From assembly GCA_022448945.1 (NCBI GenBank), contig JAKVCV010000015.1, forward strand, positions 62,001-126,000: a stretch of DNA of 64,000 nucleotides, in the 5' to 3' direction. Made by a program: the position numbers and the translations under genes. Below, piece after piece: positions 56,724 through 64,000 of this stretch; positions within the stretch are counted from its first letter, which is position 1, and every line of letters starts with the position of its first letter. Origin of the DNA: Saprospiraceae bacterium (GTDB taxonomy: Bacteria > Bacteroidota > Bacteroidia > Chitinophagales > Saprospiraceae). Below the pieces are notes generated by a model. It had not been told where the DNA came from, searched no databases, and saw only the letters and a list, made by a program, of their open reading frames with translations.

Positions 56724-57698
56724 ATGAAAAAAATTGCCGTTTTTACTTCCGGTGGTGATTCTCCAGGAATGAATGCATGTATTCGAGCTGTTGTAAGAGC
56801 CTCAATTCATTATAACATTGGTATTGCAGGCATCTTACGTGGTTATAAAGGAATGATTAACAATGATTTTATTCCCTTAAATTCTAAATCTGTTAGTTAT
56901 ATTCTAAACAAGGGAGGCACTATTCTGGGTTCTGCAAGAAGTAACGAATTCCGAACTAGTGAAGGCCGTAAAAAAGCACATGAAAACCTAAAAAAAAATG
57001 GCATTGAAGGCATCGTTGCAATTGGTGGTGATGGCACATTTACAGGAGCTAACATTTTTATGAAAGAATATCCTGACATAGCAATTGTAGGAACTCCTGG
57101 GACAATTGACAATGACCTATACGGGACAGATTTTACAATTGGTTACGACACTGCAATCAATACTGCAATGCAGGCAATTGACAAAATAAAAGACACTGCA
57201 GATTCACATGACAGATTGTTTTTTATAGAAGTAATGGGGCGTGATGTTGGTTTTATTGCCGCTAGATCAGGTATTGCAGCTGGCGCAAAAGCAATTCTAA
57301 TCCCCGAAAGCAAAACTAACATTAATGAATTAGTCAAACAACTCAAGGTCAATGCCAGTGAAAAGAAAATGTCGAATATTATTGTCGTTGCAGAAGGTGA
57401 TGATGCTGGTGGAGCTTTTGAAATTGCCAGAAAGGTAAAAGATCATATAGATATATTTGATGTTCGCGTTACGGTCCTTGGTCACATGCAAAGAGGAGGC
57501 TCACCTACCTGTATGGATCGTGTTCTGGCAAGTCGTTTAGGAGTGGCTGCTGTTGAAGCGCTTAGAAATGGTGAAAAAGGAATTATGCTTGGGCAATTAC
57601 ACAGAAAAATCAGTAAAATCCCCTTTGAAAATGCCATCAAACATCACAAAAAAATGAGTGCTCCACTAGAACAATTAGCAAAGATCCTAGCATATTAA
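56724..57698 (+). CDS. pfkA: ATP-dependent 6-phosphofructokinase
   Basis: A 324-residue glycolytic enzyme phosphorylating fructose-6-phosphate to the 1,6-bisphosphate. TSGGDSPGMNACIR is the ATP-binding start; GGDGTF has Asp103-Gly104, where Gly marks ATP instead of pyrophosphate as donor. GTPGTIDNDLYGTD is the catalytic block, and GHMQRGGSPTCMDRV is the sugar-phosphate site. Length matches bacterial PfkA. It lies 17 bp after the T9SS gene, possibly cotranscribed, and ends 7 bp before cysQ on the other strand. Confidence 0.96.
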   Translation: MKKIAVFTSGGDSPGMNACIRAVVRASIHYNIGIAGILRGYKGMINNDFIPLNSKSVSYILNKGGTILGSARSNEFRTSEGRKKAHENLKKNGIEGIVAIGGDGTFTGANIFMKEYPDIAIVGTPGTIDNDLYGTDFTIGYDTAINTAMQAIDKIKDTADSHDRLFFIEVMGRDVGFIAARSGIAAGAKAILIPESKTNINELVKQLKVNASEKKMSNIIVVAEGDDAGGAFEIARKVKDHIDIFDVRVTVLGHMQRGGSPTCMDRVLASRLGVAAVEALRNGEKGIMLGQLHRKISKIPFENAIKHHKKMSAPLEQLAKILAY

Positions 57699-57705
57699 TT
57701 TATAA

Positions 57706-58488
57706 TTATTCAACAAGATTGGCATAAGCAACAAAATAAGGATTAAGAAGGTTTTCCTTATTATATACAACAGTATCTTCTGTATTATATTGCAACACTT
57801 TACCTCCAGCCTCTTCCAATACAATTTGTGCTGCAGCCGTATCCCACTCCATAGTTGGTGCTACACGAGGATAAAGATGAGCAGCACCTGTTGCTAGCTG
57901 AAGAAATTTGAGAGAGCTTCCTTTTGAAACTAAATTGGGTTCATTTAATTGATCTATAAAAGCTTTAGTTTCTTCATTAAGGTGTGATCGAGAACAAACA
58001 ACGTTAATTCCTTTATCCTGAAGTGTAAATTTAGGTGCAAATATCTGTTCCACTTTTCCTTCTTTCTCGAGAAATGCACCTTCTCCATATACAGCCCAGT
58101 ACAATTCTTTCAAGACTGGAGTATAAACAACACCCATTACAACTTTTCCTTTAGACACAAGCGCTATATTTACTGTAAACTCTCCATTCCTCTTTATAAA
58201 TTCTTTTGTTCCATCCAATGGATCAATCAACCAATAATAATCGTAGTTTTTACGAATATTATATGGAACAATTTTATTTTCCTCAGAAATAATTGGATAT
58301 AACAGAGTTAATCCTTTGAGCCCCTTACAAATAACATCATTAGATGCTTTATCTGCTGCTGTTAAAGGTGAATCATCTACTTTTTTAATAATTTCGATTC
58401 CTTCACAATCATTATATATTTTAAGTATTGCAGCACCTGCAGCTTTAGCGATTTGACTAAGTTCAGGAATTAATTCTTTATATGTCAT
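57706..58488 (-). CDS. cysQ: 3'(2'),5'-bisphosphate nucleotidase CysQ
   Basis: A 260-residue inositol-monophosphatase-like enzyme that hydrolyses 3'-phosphoadenosine 5'-phosphate to AMP, relieving PAP toxicity after sulphate assimilation. DPLDGTKEFIKRNGEFTVNIA contains the metal-binding Asp residues; EENK and WDTAAAQIVLEEAGG complete the active site. Convergent with pfkA; only 7 bp separate the stops, and no terminator was seen between them. Confidence 0.93.
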   Translation of the reverse strand: MTYKELIPELSQIAKAAGAAILKIYNDCEGIEIIKKVDDSPLTAADKASNDVICKGLKGLTLLYPIISEENKIVPYNIRKNYDYYWLIDPLDGTKEFIKRNGEFTVNIALVSKGKVVMGVVYTPVLKELYWAVYGEGAFLEKEGKVEQIFAPKFTLQDKGINVVCSRSHLNEETKAFIDQLNEPNLVSKGSSLKFLQLATGAAHLYPRVAPTMEWDTAAAQIVLEEAGGKVLQYNTEDTVVYNKENLLNPYFVAYANLVE

Positions 58489-58599
58489 TATGTATCAATT
58501 TTAAATTTTCATATGAAGCCAAACATAAATGTTTTTATTAAAGAATTCAAATCTGAATCGAGATACATTCTAATAATCAGCAAGAAAATAATTTTAAAT

Positions 58600-59970
58600 C
58601 TATCTTTTCTTATGCCTCCCTTTCTTAGAGGTTTTTTTGGTTTTATTCACTTTTGAGACATAACCTGAATTACTCTTCCCAGTATGTTTTTTAGGGCGTT
58701 TTCTCTGCTTATTTTTAATCTTTGTTTTATAACTTTTTTTTTCGTGAAAAGCTCCTTTATAGTCTGGATTTTCTTTATGTTTTTGTTTGTCGATTTCTTT
58801 TTCCATTTCTTGGTTTTCCTGAAATGGAGTTTCGGCAATTTCAACATTTGCAGGCAAATCAACTTTGGGTATCATCATCCGTATCTTTTTTTCGATTTTA
58901 CCAATATGGTACGCATCAGATTTTGTAACAAAAGTTATAGCTGCACCAGTGCAAAACGCACGACCAGTTCTGCCAATCCTATGAACATAATCTTCATAAA
59001 CAGTTGGAACATCAAAATTAAATACATGACTTACTTCTTTGATATCAATGCCCCTAGCCATAACATCAGTTGCAACAAGAATTCTAATCTTACCTTCTCT
59101 GAAATCCTGAAAAGCATTGATTCTGGTATTTTGACCCTTATTGGAATGAATAAGACGAATATTATCTTCTTCCAATTTACACAAATGCATGAATATACTA
59201 TTTACAGATTTTTTGGTTTTAGCAAATATTATAATTCTATGGAACAACTCCCTATCTTGTATCAAATGAGTTAATAAATTAACCTTAGTTTGGAAATTAG
59301 GGACATCATAACGTATTTGTTCAACTGTTTCAACAGGTGTAGCCTCTGGTGTAATTTCTATTTTTACAGGAAAATCCATAAAATTCCAACTTAACTCTTC
59401 AACTTTGGATGAGAAAGTAGCAGAAAATAACAAGTTTTGTTTTTTAGTAGGTACAATTTCAAGGATTGCATTTATTTGACCCATAAAGCCCATATCCATC
59501 ATACGATCAGCTTCATCAAGAACCAAAATTTCTATTTTATTGAGCGGAATATTTTCTTTCTCATATAATTCCAGAATTCTACGGGGAGTTGAAATAATAA
59601 TATCTGTTCCTTCATTAATGGCTTTTGCCTGAGACTTACGCCCCACTCCACCATAGATTCCTTCATATCGGATATCAGTATATTTTGCCAATTCACTTAC
59701 TTGTACTGTAACCTGAACTACTAATTCTTTTGTTGGCACTAAAATTACACATCTAGCTGCATCTCCCTGAGGATAACTTAACCGCTGTAAAATGGGAAGA
59801 AGATATGCTGCTGTTTTGCCTGTTCCAGTTTGTGCAATACCGATAACATGTTGTCCGGAACGAATAACAGGAATAGCTTTTTTTTGAATAGCTGTCGCTT
59901 CTTCAAAGCCTAAATCTTCGAGTGCATTAATATATTGTCTTGTTATTTTTAATTTTTCGAAACTTACCAT
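58600..59970 (-). CDS. DEAD-box RNA helicase with basic C-terminus
   Basis: A 456-residue helicase, second of its type in the window. AIQKKAIP (Q), [11 protein letters not shown] (I), VLDEADRMMDMGF (II), FSATFS (III), VATDVMARGID (V) and [10 protein letters not shown] (VI) are present. Two motifs deviate: Ia reads PTKELV instead of PTRELA, and Ib reads STPRR for TPGR. The last about 80 residues are Lys-rich (KKTSKKGRHKKR), a likely RNA-binding tail. Probably acts in RNA or ribosome metabolism. Confidence 0.92.
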   Translation of the reverse strand: MVSFEKLKITRQYINALEDLGFEEATAIQKKAIPVIRSGQHVIGIAQTGTGKTAAYLLPILQRLSYPQGDAARCVILVPTKELVVQVTVQVSELAKYTDIRYEGIYGGVGRKSQAKAINEGTDIIISTPRRILELYEKENIPLNKIEILVLDEADRMMDMGFMGQINAILEIVPTKKQNLLFSATFSSKVEELSWNFMDFPVKIEITPEATPVETVEQIRYDVPNFQTKVNLLTHLIQDRELFHRIIIFAKTKKSVNSIFMHLCKLEEDNIRLIHSNKGQNTRINAFQDFREGKIRILVATDVMARGIDIKEVSHVFNFDVPTVYEDYVHRIGRTGRAFCTGAAITFVTKSDAYHIGKIEKKIRMMIPKVDLPANVEIAETPFQENQEMEKEIDKQKHKENPDYKGAFHEKKSYKTKIKNKQRKRPKKHTGKSNSGYVSKVNKTKKTSKKGRHKKR

Positions 59971-60190
59971 AATTATAATATTACTATGAACAAAGGTAAG
60001 ATATTATTGTGTATATAAGGCGACAGTATCAGAATCTATTCAAAGGATAATATTGAAAAAAAAAGAAATGAATCAAAATACATCAATTAAAGTTTATTAA
60101 TGGTCAACTAATTTCAAAACATTTTTTATAAAATGGCAAAAAACATGTATATTGGTTCGATACGAAAATATAAGAAATACTACAAAAATC

Positions 60191-60871
60191 ATGAATAGAC
60201 TGTTTAAAATCATACCATTAGTACTTGGGATGCTTATGCTGTACTCAGCAACAAATGCACAAGTTATCATTGATTACTATAACCTTTTAGCTGACTATGA
60301 CGATGATATCCGACTTCATAAATTAACTGAAAAAGATAACCAATGGTTTACTCAAAACTCAGATGGTAAAACTATTAAAGTAATTGTTGACAAGAAAAAC
60401 AATTTTCTTGAGATAAAAGATAAAGAAAAAGAAAGCTCATTCTCATTGCAGATATGTCTATTGAAAAAATCAAATGGTGACAAGCTAATTGCCCTGGCAA
60501 AAAACCACAAAGATATTTTCTTACATGGTGAAATTCATATCCTAAAATTTAGAAACGGACGATGGAATGATCTAACTGAGCAAATAATGCCTCAGATCAA
60601 CTACAAAGAATTTACAGAAGAGAATATTGGACTTGCTACTTCTAAATTCAATCCCCAATTAAATCATGAATTAGAATTTGGTTATCAACTGCCAGAACAA
60701 GGCACTACTATAACAGCACAAATGCAAACAAAGAGACTTAAAAACAAATGTGCTAATAATGATGAATCAGTCCTAAAGTATTGTGAATCATTAAATGAAA
60801 TTGCATACACTTCTATCGACCTTAAATGGAATTCTAAAGAAGGAATATTTATAGTGAGTGATAAAAGATAA
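60191..60871 (+). CDS. Secreted protein, unrecognised
   Basis: 226 residues from the ATG at 60191. A longer frame would need a TTG start at 60152 and add 13 residues ahead of a complete signal peptide (ending SATNAQ), so the ATG is preferred. The mature protein has no recognised domain; ILKFRNGRWNDLTEQIM and ELEFGYQLPEQGTTI suggest beta structure. Function unknown. Confidence 0.65.
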   Translation: MNRLFKIIPLVLGMLMLYSATNAQVIIDYYNLLADYDDDIRLHKLTEKDNQWFTQNSDGKTIKVIVDKKNNFLEIKDKEKESSFSLQICLLKKSNGDKLIALAKNHKDIFLHGEIHILKFRNGRWNDLTEQIMPQINYKEFTEENIGLATSKFNPQLNHELEFGYQLPEQGTTITAQMQTKRLKNKCANNDESVLKYCESLNEIAYTSIDLKWNSKEGIFIVSDKR

Positions 60872-60947
60872 TAAAAACACAAGCATCCTTTTCATATTTA
60901 TTGTTCTCCTAATTTGCCTACCTAGAACAAATATGTTTAATATAAAA

Positions 60948-60978
60948 TTGCCACTCTATCTTGAAACAGAGTGGCAAT
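60948..60978 (-). terminator. Hairpin downstream of the parvulin gene
   Basis: ATTGCCACTCT pairs with AGAGTGGCAAT (perfect 11 bp), 30 bp past the stop of the minus-strand PPIase gene; on that strand it is followed by TTTATA, a weak T-run. No run follows on the plus strand. Confidence 0.6.
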
Positions 60979-61008
60979 AGATCAAAATTTATTATTCAAT
61001 ATAATTTT

Positions 61009-62961
61009 TTACTTGACCATAGACTTAAGCACTTCCTCATAAATTTCCACTTTAAATTTTTCTTTCAAAGATTGAATGAGTTGTTTCTCAAGACTATCCT
61101 GATAATCAGCAACTACATACCCTCTTGCCTCTTCCAAAGATTTAATCGATGGTGCTATAATTTCTTCTATTTTGGTAAAGTAAGTTGATCCATCCTTAGT
61201 GTATCCTTTGTTCATCACACCTGCTTTCCATTTTAATTTATCCAACTCCATATTTTTACCTTCCTCATAAATACCAGTAGTAGTCTGTACTAACTCCTTA
61301 TCCTTGTTAAAAATTCCTTTTACACTCTCAGCGCTTTTATTTTTGGCTGCGTTTTGAATTTTTTTAACTAATTTATTATCGTCTGTAAGAACTGTGTAGA
61401 AGGTTACATTGGCCCTTTGCCCCCATTTAAAATTAGATTTATGTGCTTCATAATAGGCTTTCAAGCCTTCTTCATCACTAGAAGCTTTATCCCAAACCAA
61501 TTGTTTTTTTACTTCGAAAAGTAAAATCCCCTCTTCATATTCACGCATTAACGATTTAAATTCAGGATATTTTTTATCCAATTGAGTTTCCTCATATGCT
61601 AAACATTTTTGTGTAGCTAATTTTTTAATAATTCTATTTACAGCAGCCTCAACAGTTCGAGGTTGTTGATTGAGACGTTCACTGTGTGCCCGTTGAGCAA
61701 TAGACATAAATTCACGCACACTAGCCTTAATATTCCCAATATCAAACAATATCATATTATTTAACGCTTCATTTTTATCTGATTTCCATTTATAAGTAAG
61801 AAAAGTATTGTTATTCGTCAATGAATCAATGAGTGCTTTCTTAGTCGTTTCATTCTCTTTATATCCACCTTCTTTTTTAATATTAGAAACCAATGCATCC
61901 TGAATAATTTGAAAGCGGGGTTTACGCTTTATCTGATTTGTTATCTCAGATTTTACATCTTGATATTTTGCATTTTTTATTCCCTGATAACGTTTAAGAA
62001 TATGCCAACCAGCATCAGATTTAACTGGTTTCGAAAAATTACCATCAACCTTAAGACCAAAGATTGCATTTTCAAAATCAACAGAATACTTATTGATACC
62101 TACCCATCCCAATTGTCCTCCTCTGTTTTTGGTCGCATTATCTTGTGAAAACATAGTGGCTATTTGTTCAAATTTGGCGCCAGCTATTAATGCCTCATGT
62201 AAAGAATCAATCATTACTTTAGCACCATTAGGGTCCTTTTTGGTACGTAATAATACATGAGCAACCTTAACTTTACCCCAAGCTTCGCGAACATCATCGA
62301 TTCTAAGTATATGGAAACCATATTTAGTGGATACAATATCCGAATAGGCACCTTTTGCAGTATTATATGCAGCAGTTTCTATTGCATATGGCAATTGCAA
62401 TGCAGTATAATACCCTAGTACACCGCCATTATTTTTACTATATAGATCATCAGAATACTTAACAACAAGTTCATTAAAATTATCAGCTGTCAATTCATTT
62501 TTAACTTTTTGAGCCTTCTCAAAGGCTTCTTTCCGAACTTGTTCAGTAGCATTTTCGTCAACAGCAATAAGTAGATGACTAATTTTCCTATCTTCCTTAC
62601 TTCTCTCATATGCTTCCATGACCAACTTCTCTGTAATTTCTCTATCGGTAAGGTAGGTACTTGCCAATTGCTTTTTATATTGATCTTGCTCTCGCTTCAC
62701 TTCAGGTTTTTCACTGAGCCCAATATCAATACCTTCAGCAACCTGCAATTTGAAATTTACATACAATTCTAAGTACTCTTTAATAGATTTTTCACTATAA
62801 TCAGCTTTCTCTCCATTTGTTTTATCATAGATATATTGAAATTCTGAAACATTCACTTCTTTATTGTTCACCTTGAACAATACGGGATCATCTTGTGCTT
62901 CTATATTATTGCTGAATAATAAAGCAAAAAAAACAAAAACAACGCAAATAAGATTGTGCAT
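61009..62961 (-). CDS. Periplasmic parvulin-type peptidyl-prolyl isomerase (SurA/PpiD-like)
   Basis: A 650-residue folding factor for outer-membrane or secreted proteins. Signal peptide, then a SurA_N-like helical segment with VNVSEFQYIYDK. Two parvulin domains follow: about 115-220 (KISHLLIAVDEN, NNGGVLGYYTALQLP, GFHILRI) and 228-335 (VKVAHVLLRTK, NRGGQLGWVGIN, GWHILKRY). The last about 300 residues are helical with unknown role. Transcribed alone from a candidate promoter at 63030. Confidence 0.9.
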   Translation of the reverse strand: MHNLICVVFVFFALLFSNNIEAQDDPVLFKVNNKEVNVSEFQYIYDKTNGEKADYSEKSIKEYLELYVNFKLQVAEGIDIGLSEKPEVKREQDQYKKQLASTYLTDREITEKLVMEAYERSKEDRKISHLLIAVDENATEQVRKEAFEKAQKVKNELTADNFNELVVKYSDDLYSKNNGGVLGYYTALQLPYAIETAAYNTAKGAYSDIVSTKYGFHILRIDDVREAWGKVKVAHVLLRTKKDPNGAKVMIDSLHEALIAGAKFEQIATMFSQDNATKNRGGQLGWVGINKYSVDFENAIFGLKVDGNFSKPVKSDAGWHILKRYQGIKNAKYQDVKSEITNQIKRKPRFQIIQDALVSNIKKEGGYKENETTKKALIDSLTNNNTFLTYKWKSDKNEALNNMILFDIGNIKASVREFMSIAQRAHSERLNQQPRTVEAAVNRIIKKLATQKCLAYEETQLDKKYPEFKSLMREYEEGILLFEVKKQLVWDKASSDEEGLKAYYEAHKSNFKWGQRANVTFYTVLTDDNKLVKKIQNAAKNKSAESVKGIFNKDKELVQTTTGIYEEGKNMELDKLKWKAGVMNKGYTKDGSTYFTKIEEIIAPSIKSLEEARGYVVADYQDSLEKQLIQSLKEKFKVEIYEEVLKSMVK

Positions 62962-63304
62962 ACTACCAATTTATTTTTAATTAATCGAAAAATATTAAAT
63001 ACTCAAACTTAAGTACAATTTTAACCCTGCAAAGTTATAGAAATTCTATTAAATCCACTATTTTATAGTATTAAAAAATGAGTGGCATGTACCAAGTTTT
63101 GATTCATTTCAGAATATTATTTACATTAACCTTGCCAAAATTAATTCAACTTAAAAAAACGTAGTAAGTATCAAGTAAAAAATTGTAACTTTAAACAGTA
63201 AGAAATAATAAATCTCATGTTCGTTTCTGTCTGATTTTGTTTTTATTATATTTATTATTCTCTTAGCAATTAGTTTATCTATTGACCCAACGACTTTATT
63301 TTAA
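62962..63304. other. 343-bp divergent intergenic region
   Basis: Contains the -7 candidate for the parvulin gene; no plus-strand TAnnTTTG, gene or stable hairpin was recognised. Confidence 0.5.
63030..63037 (-). promoter_or_regulatory. Candidate -7 box for the parvulin gene
   Basis: CAAAGTTA is the reverse complement of TAACTTTG, a match to TAnnTTTG about 70 bp upstream of the ATG at 62961. -33 TTG not seen. Confidence 0.45.
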
Positions 63305-63991
63305 ATGAAAACAATCCATTTAATTTTTATTGTATTGATTATTTTTACAATTAATTCTTGTACCTCGCCTAATAAGTCCCCTTCCGAAGGCGTAAATTAC
63401 CCTTTCTCAAATATTAATTGCTATTTACGATACCTGGAAGAAAACAGAGAATTACAAGCAGAAATGACTTTCCGAACAGACTCTAATATTGCTATTGAAG
63501 GAAATGTTTTTCTTAATGATGAAATCATGCACTACAAAAACTTACCTTCTGTAGGTATGCAATATCGCCTTATAAAAAATGCAGTCTTTTTTGACAGTAG
63601 TTATACTTTTAGCTATATAGAAAGACATGGAGAAATTGTCAGATATAATATTGGTCTAAATAAATTTGAAAATTTACGTATCGTTTCAGATGGTCTAAGC
63701 AAAAAAAAGGGAGGATTATTAATTTGGGATGGCGAAGCTTTAGATACAGAAGATGGTTTAGTTTTTATCCTAACAGATTCTCGGGGAAATTCTTTCTCTA
63801 TTAACCATTCAGGAATAAGTAAGGGCAACAAATTTGAGATTATTGCATCTCATGTGAATAATCTAGCAACTGGCCCCGCAACACTTCTTACAACACGTAA
63901 AAAAACTGTGAGCTATAATAATGAAAAAGTTAGAAAATTATTACGTGTTGAGTATTATCTGAAAGCCATTAAATTCGAGGTAAAAGAATAA
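63305..63991 (+). CDS. Lipoprotein, unrecognised
   Basis: 228 residues with a lipoprotein signal ending TINS-Cys19. The rest is beta-rich with alternating hydrophobic residues (FRTDSNIAIEGNVFLNDEIM, FVFILTDSRGNSF-like strands) and a basic end. No known domain was recognised. The stop lies just inside the window end, so the protein is complete. Outer-membrane location is inferred from the lipobox. Confidence 0.65.
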   Translation: MKTIHLIFIVLIIFTINSCTSPNKSPSEGVNYPFSNINCYLRYLEENRELQAEMTFRTDSNIAIEGNVFLNDEIMHYKNLPSVGMQYRLIKNAVFFDSSYTFSYIERHGEIVRYNIGLNKFENLRIVSDGLSKKKGGLLIWDGEALDTEDGLVFILTDSRGNSFSINHSGISKGNKFEIIASHVNNLATGPATLLTTRKKTVSYNNEKVRKLLRVEYYLKAIKFEVKE

Positions 63992-64000
63992 TATTATTAG

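Noticed and set aside
58684-59274. 196-codon plus-strand frame
   Set aside because: Antisense of a DEAD-box helicase whose motifs are clear; product is Phe-rich and without domain features.
60961-61188. 75-codon plus-strand frame
   Set aside because: Antisense of the parvulin gene's 3' end and of its terminator hairpin.

Overview
The window looks like a chromosomal segment of an AT-rich Bacteroidota bacterium. Four things point there: secreted proteins with type IX secretion (T9SS) C-terminal sorting domains (17344-18666, 55081-56706); small families largely confined to the phylum (DUF2480, DUF4286, DUF4834, DUF4476); promoters of the Bacteroidota type (TTG, about 19-20 nt, TAnnTTTG) instead of -35/-10 boxes, clearest before rpmH and before the ABC ATPase gene; and A-rich leaders in place of Shine-Dalgarno sites. 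The genus cannot be fixed from this sequence. The layout is that of a core genome: no insertion sequence, prophage, CRISPR array or integrase was seen.

Left part (1-14000). An O-methyltransferase, an LPS-export permease (LptF/LptG type) and tsaB are on the minus strand. They are followed by a glyoxalase-fold protein with a long extra C-terminal half, a PhoD-like phosphatase and a large Dna2-like nuclease-helicase, also on the minus strand. On the plus strand come a full-length homologue of vitamin K-dependent gamma-carboxylase and a secreted alpha/beta hydrolase. A lytic transglycosylase and a DUF2480 protein close the block.

Middle (14000-37400). This holds a SpoIIE-type phosphatase behind a long structured leader, exonuclease III, a T9SS cargo protein, a VanZ-like protein, a DinB-like protein and a Prc-type protease. 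The rpmH-rnpA-yidD cluster follows and runs on into a lipoprotein, an acyltransferase and a beta-propeller lipoprotein. Then come PBP4 (dacB), thioredoxin, a DUF4476 protein, a barrel-like protein with seven Ig-like repeats, a Bcr/CflA drug exporter, an NlpC/P60 peptidase, tRNA-Leu(UAG) and trigger factor.

Right part (37600-64000). A signalling operon encodes two soluble HisKA_2 kinases with different sensor domains (V4R and PAS) but near-duplicate catalytic halves, plus one LytTR response regulator; two tandem ArsR-like regulators follow. After these are a GH113-like hydrolase, a DUF445 protein, two DEAD-box helicases, an orphan LolD/MacB-type ATPase, uvrC, typA, a cytochrome c/copper-monooxygenase-like T9SS protein, pfkA, cysQ, a periplasmic parvulin and several uncharacterised secreted proteins.

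I did not find a clear-cut undescribed multi-gene system. The best leads are the two-kinase/one-regulator operon, the VOC fusion protein, the gamma-carboxylase homologue, the seven-repeat surface protein, and a few intergenic stretches with unexplained hairpins or repeats.
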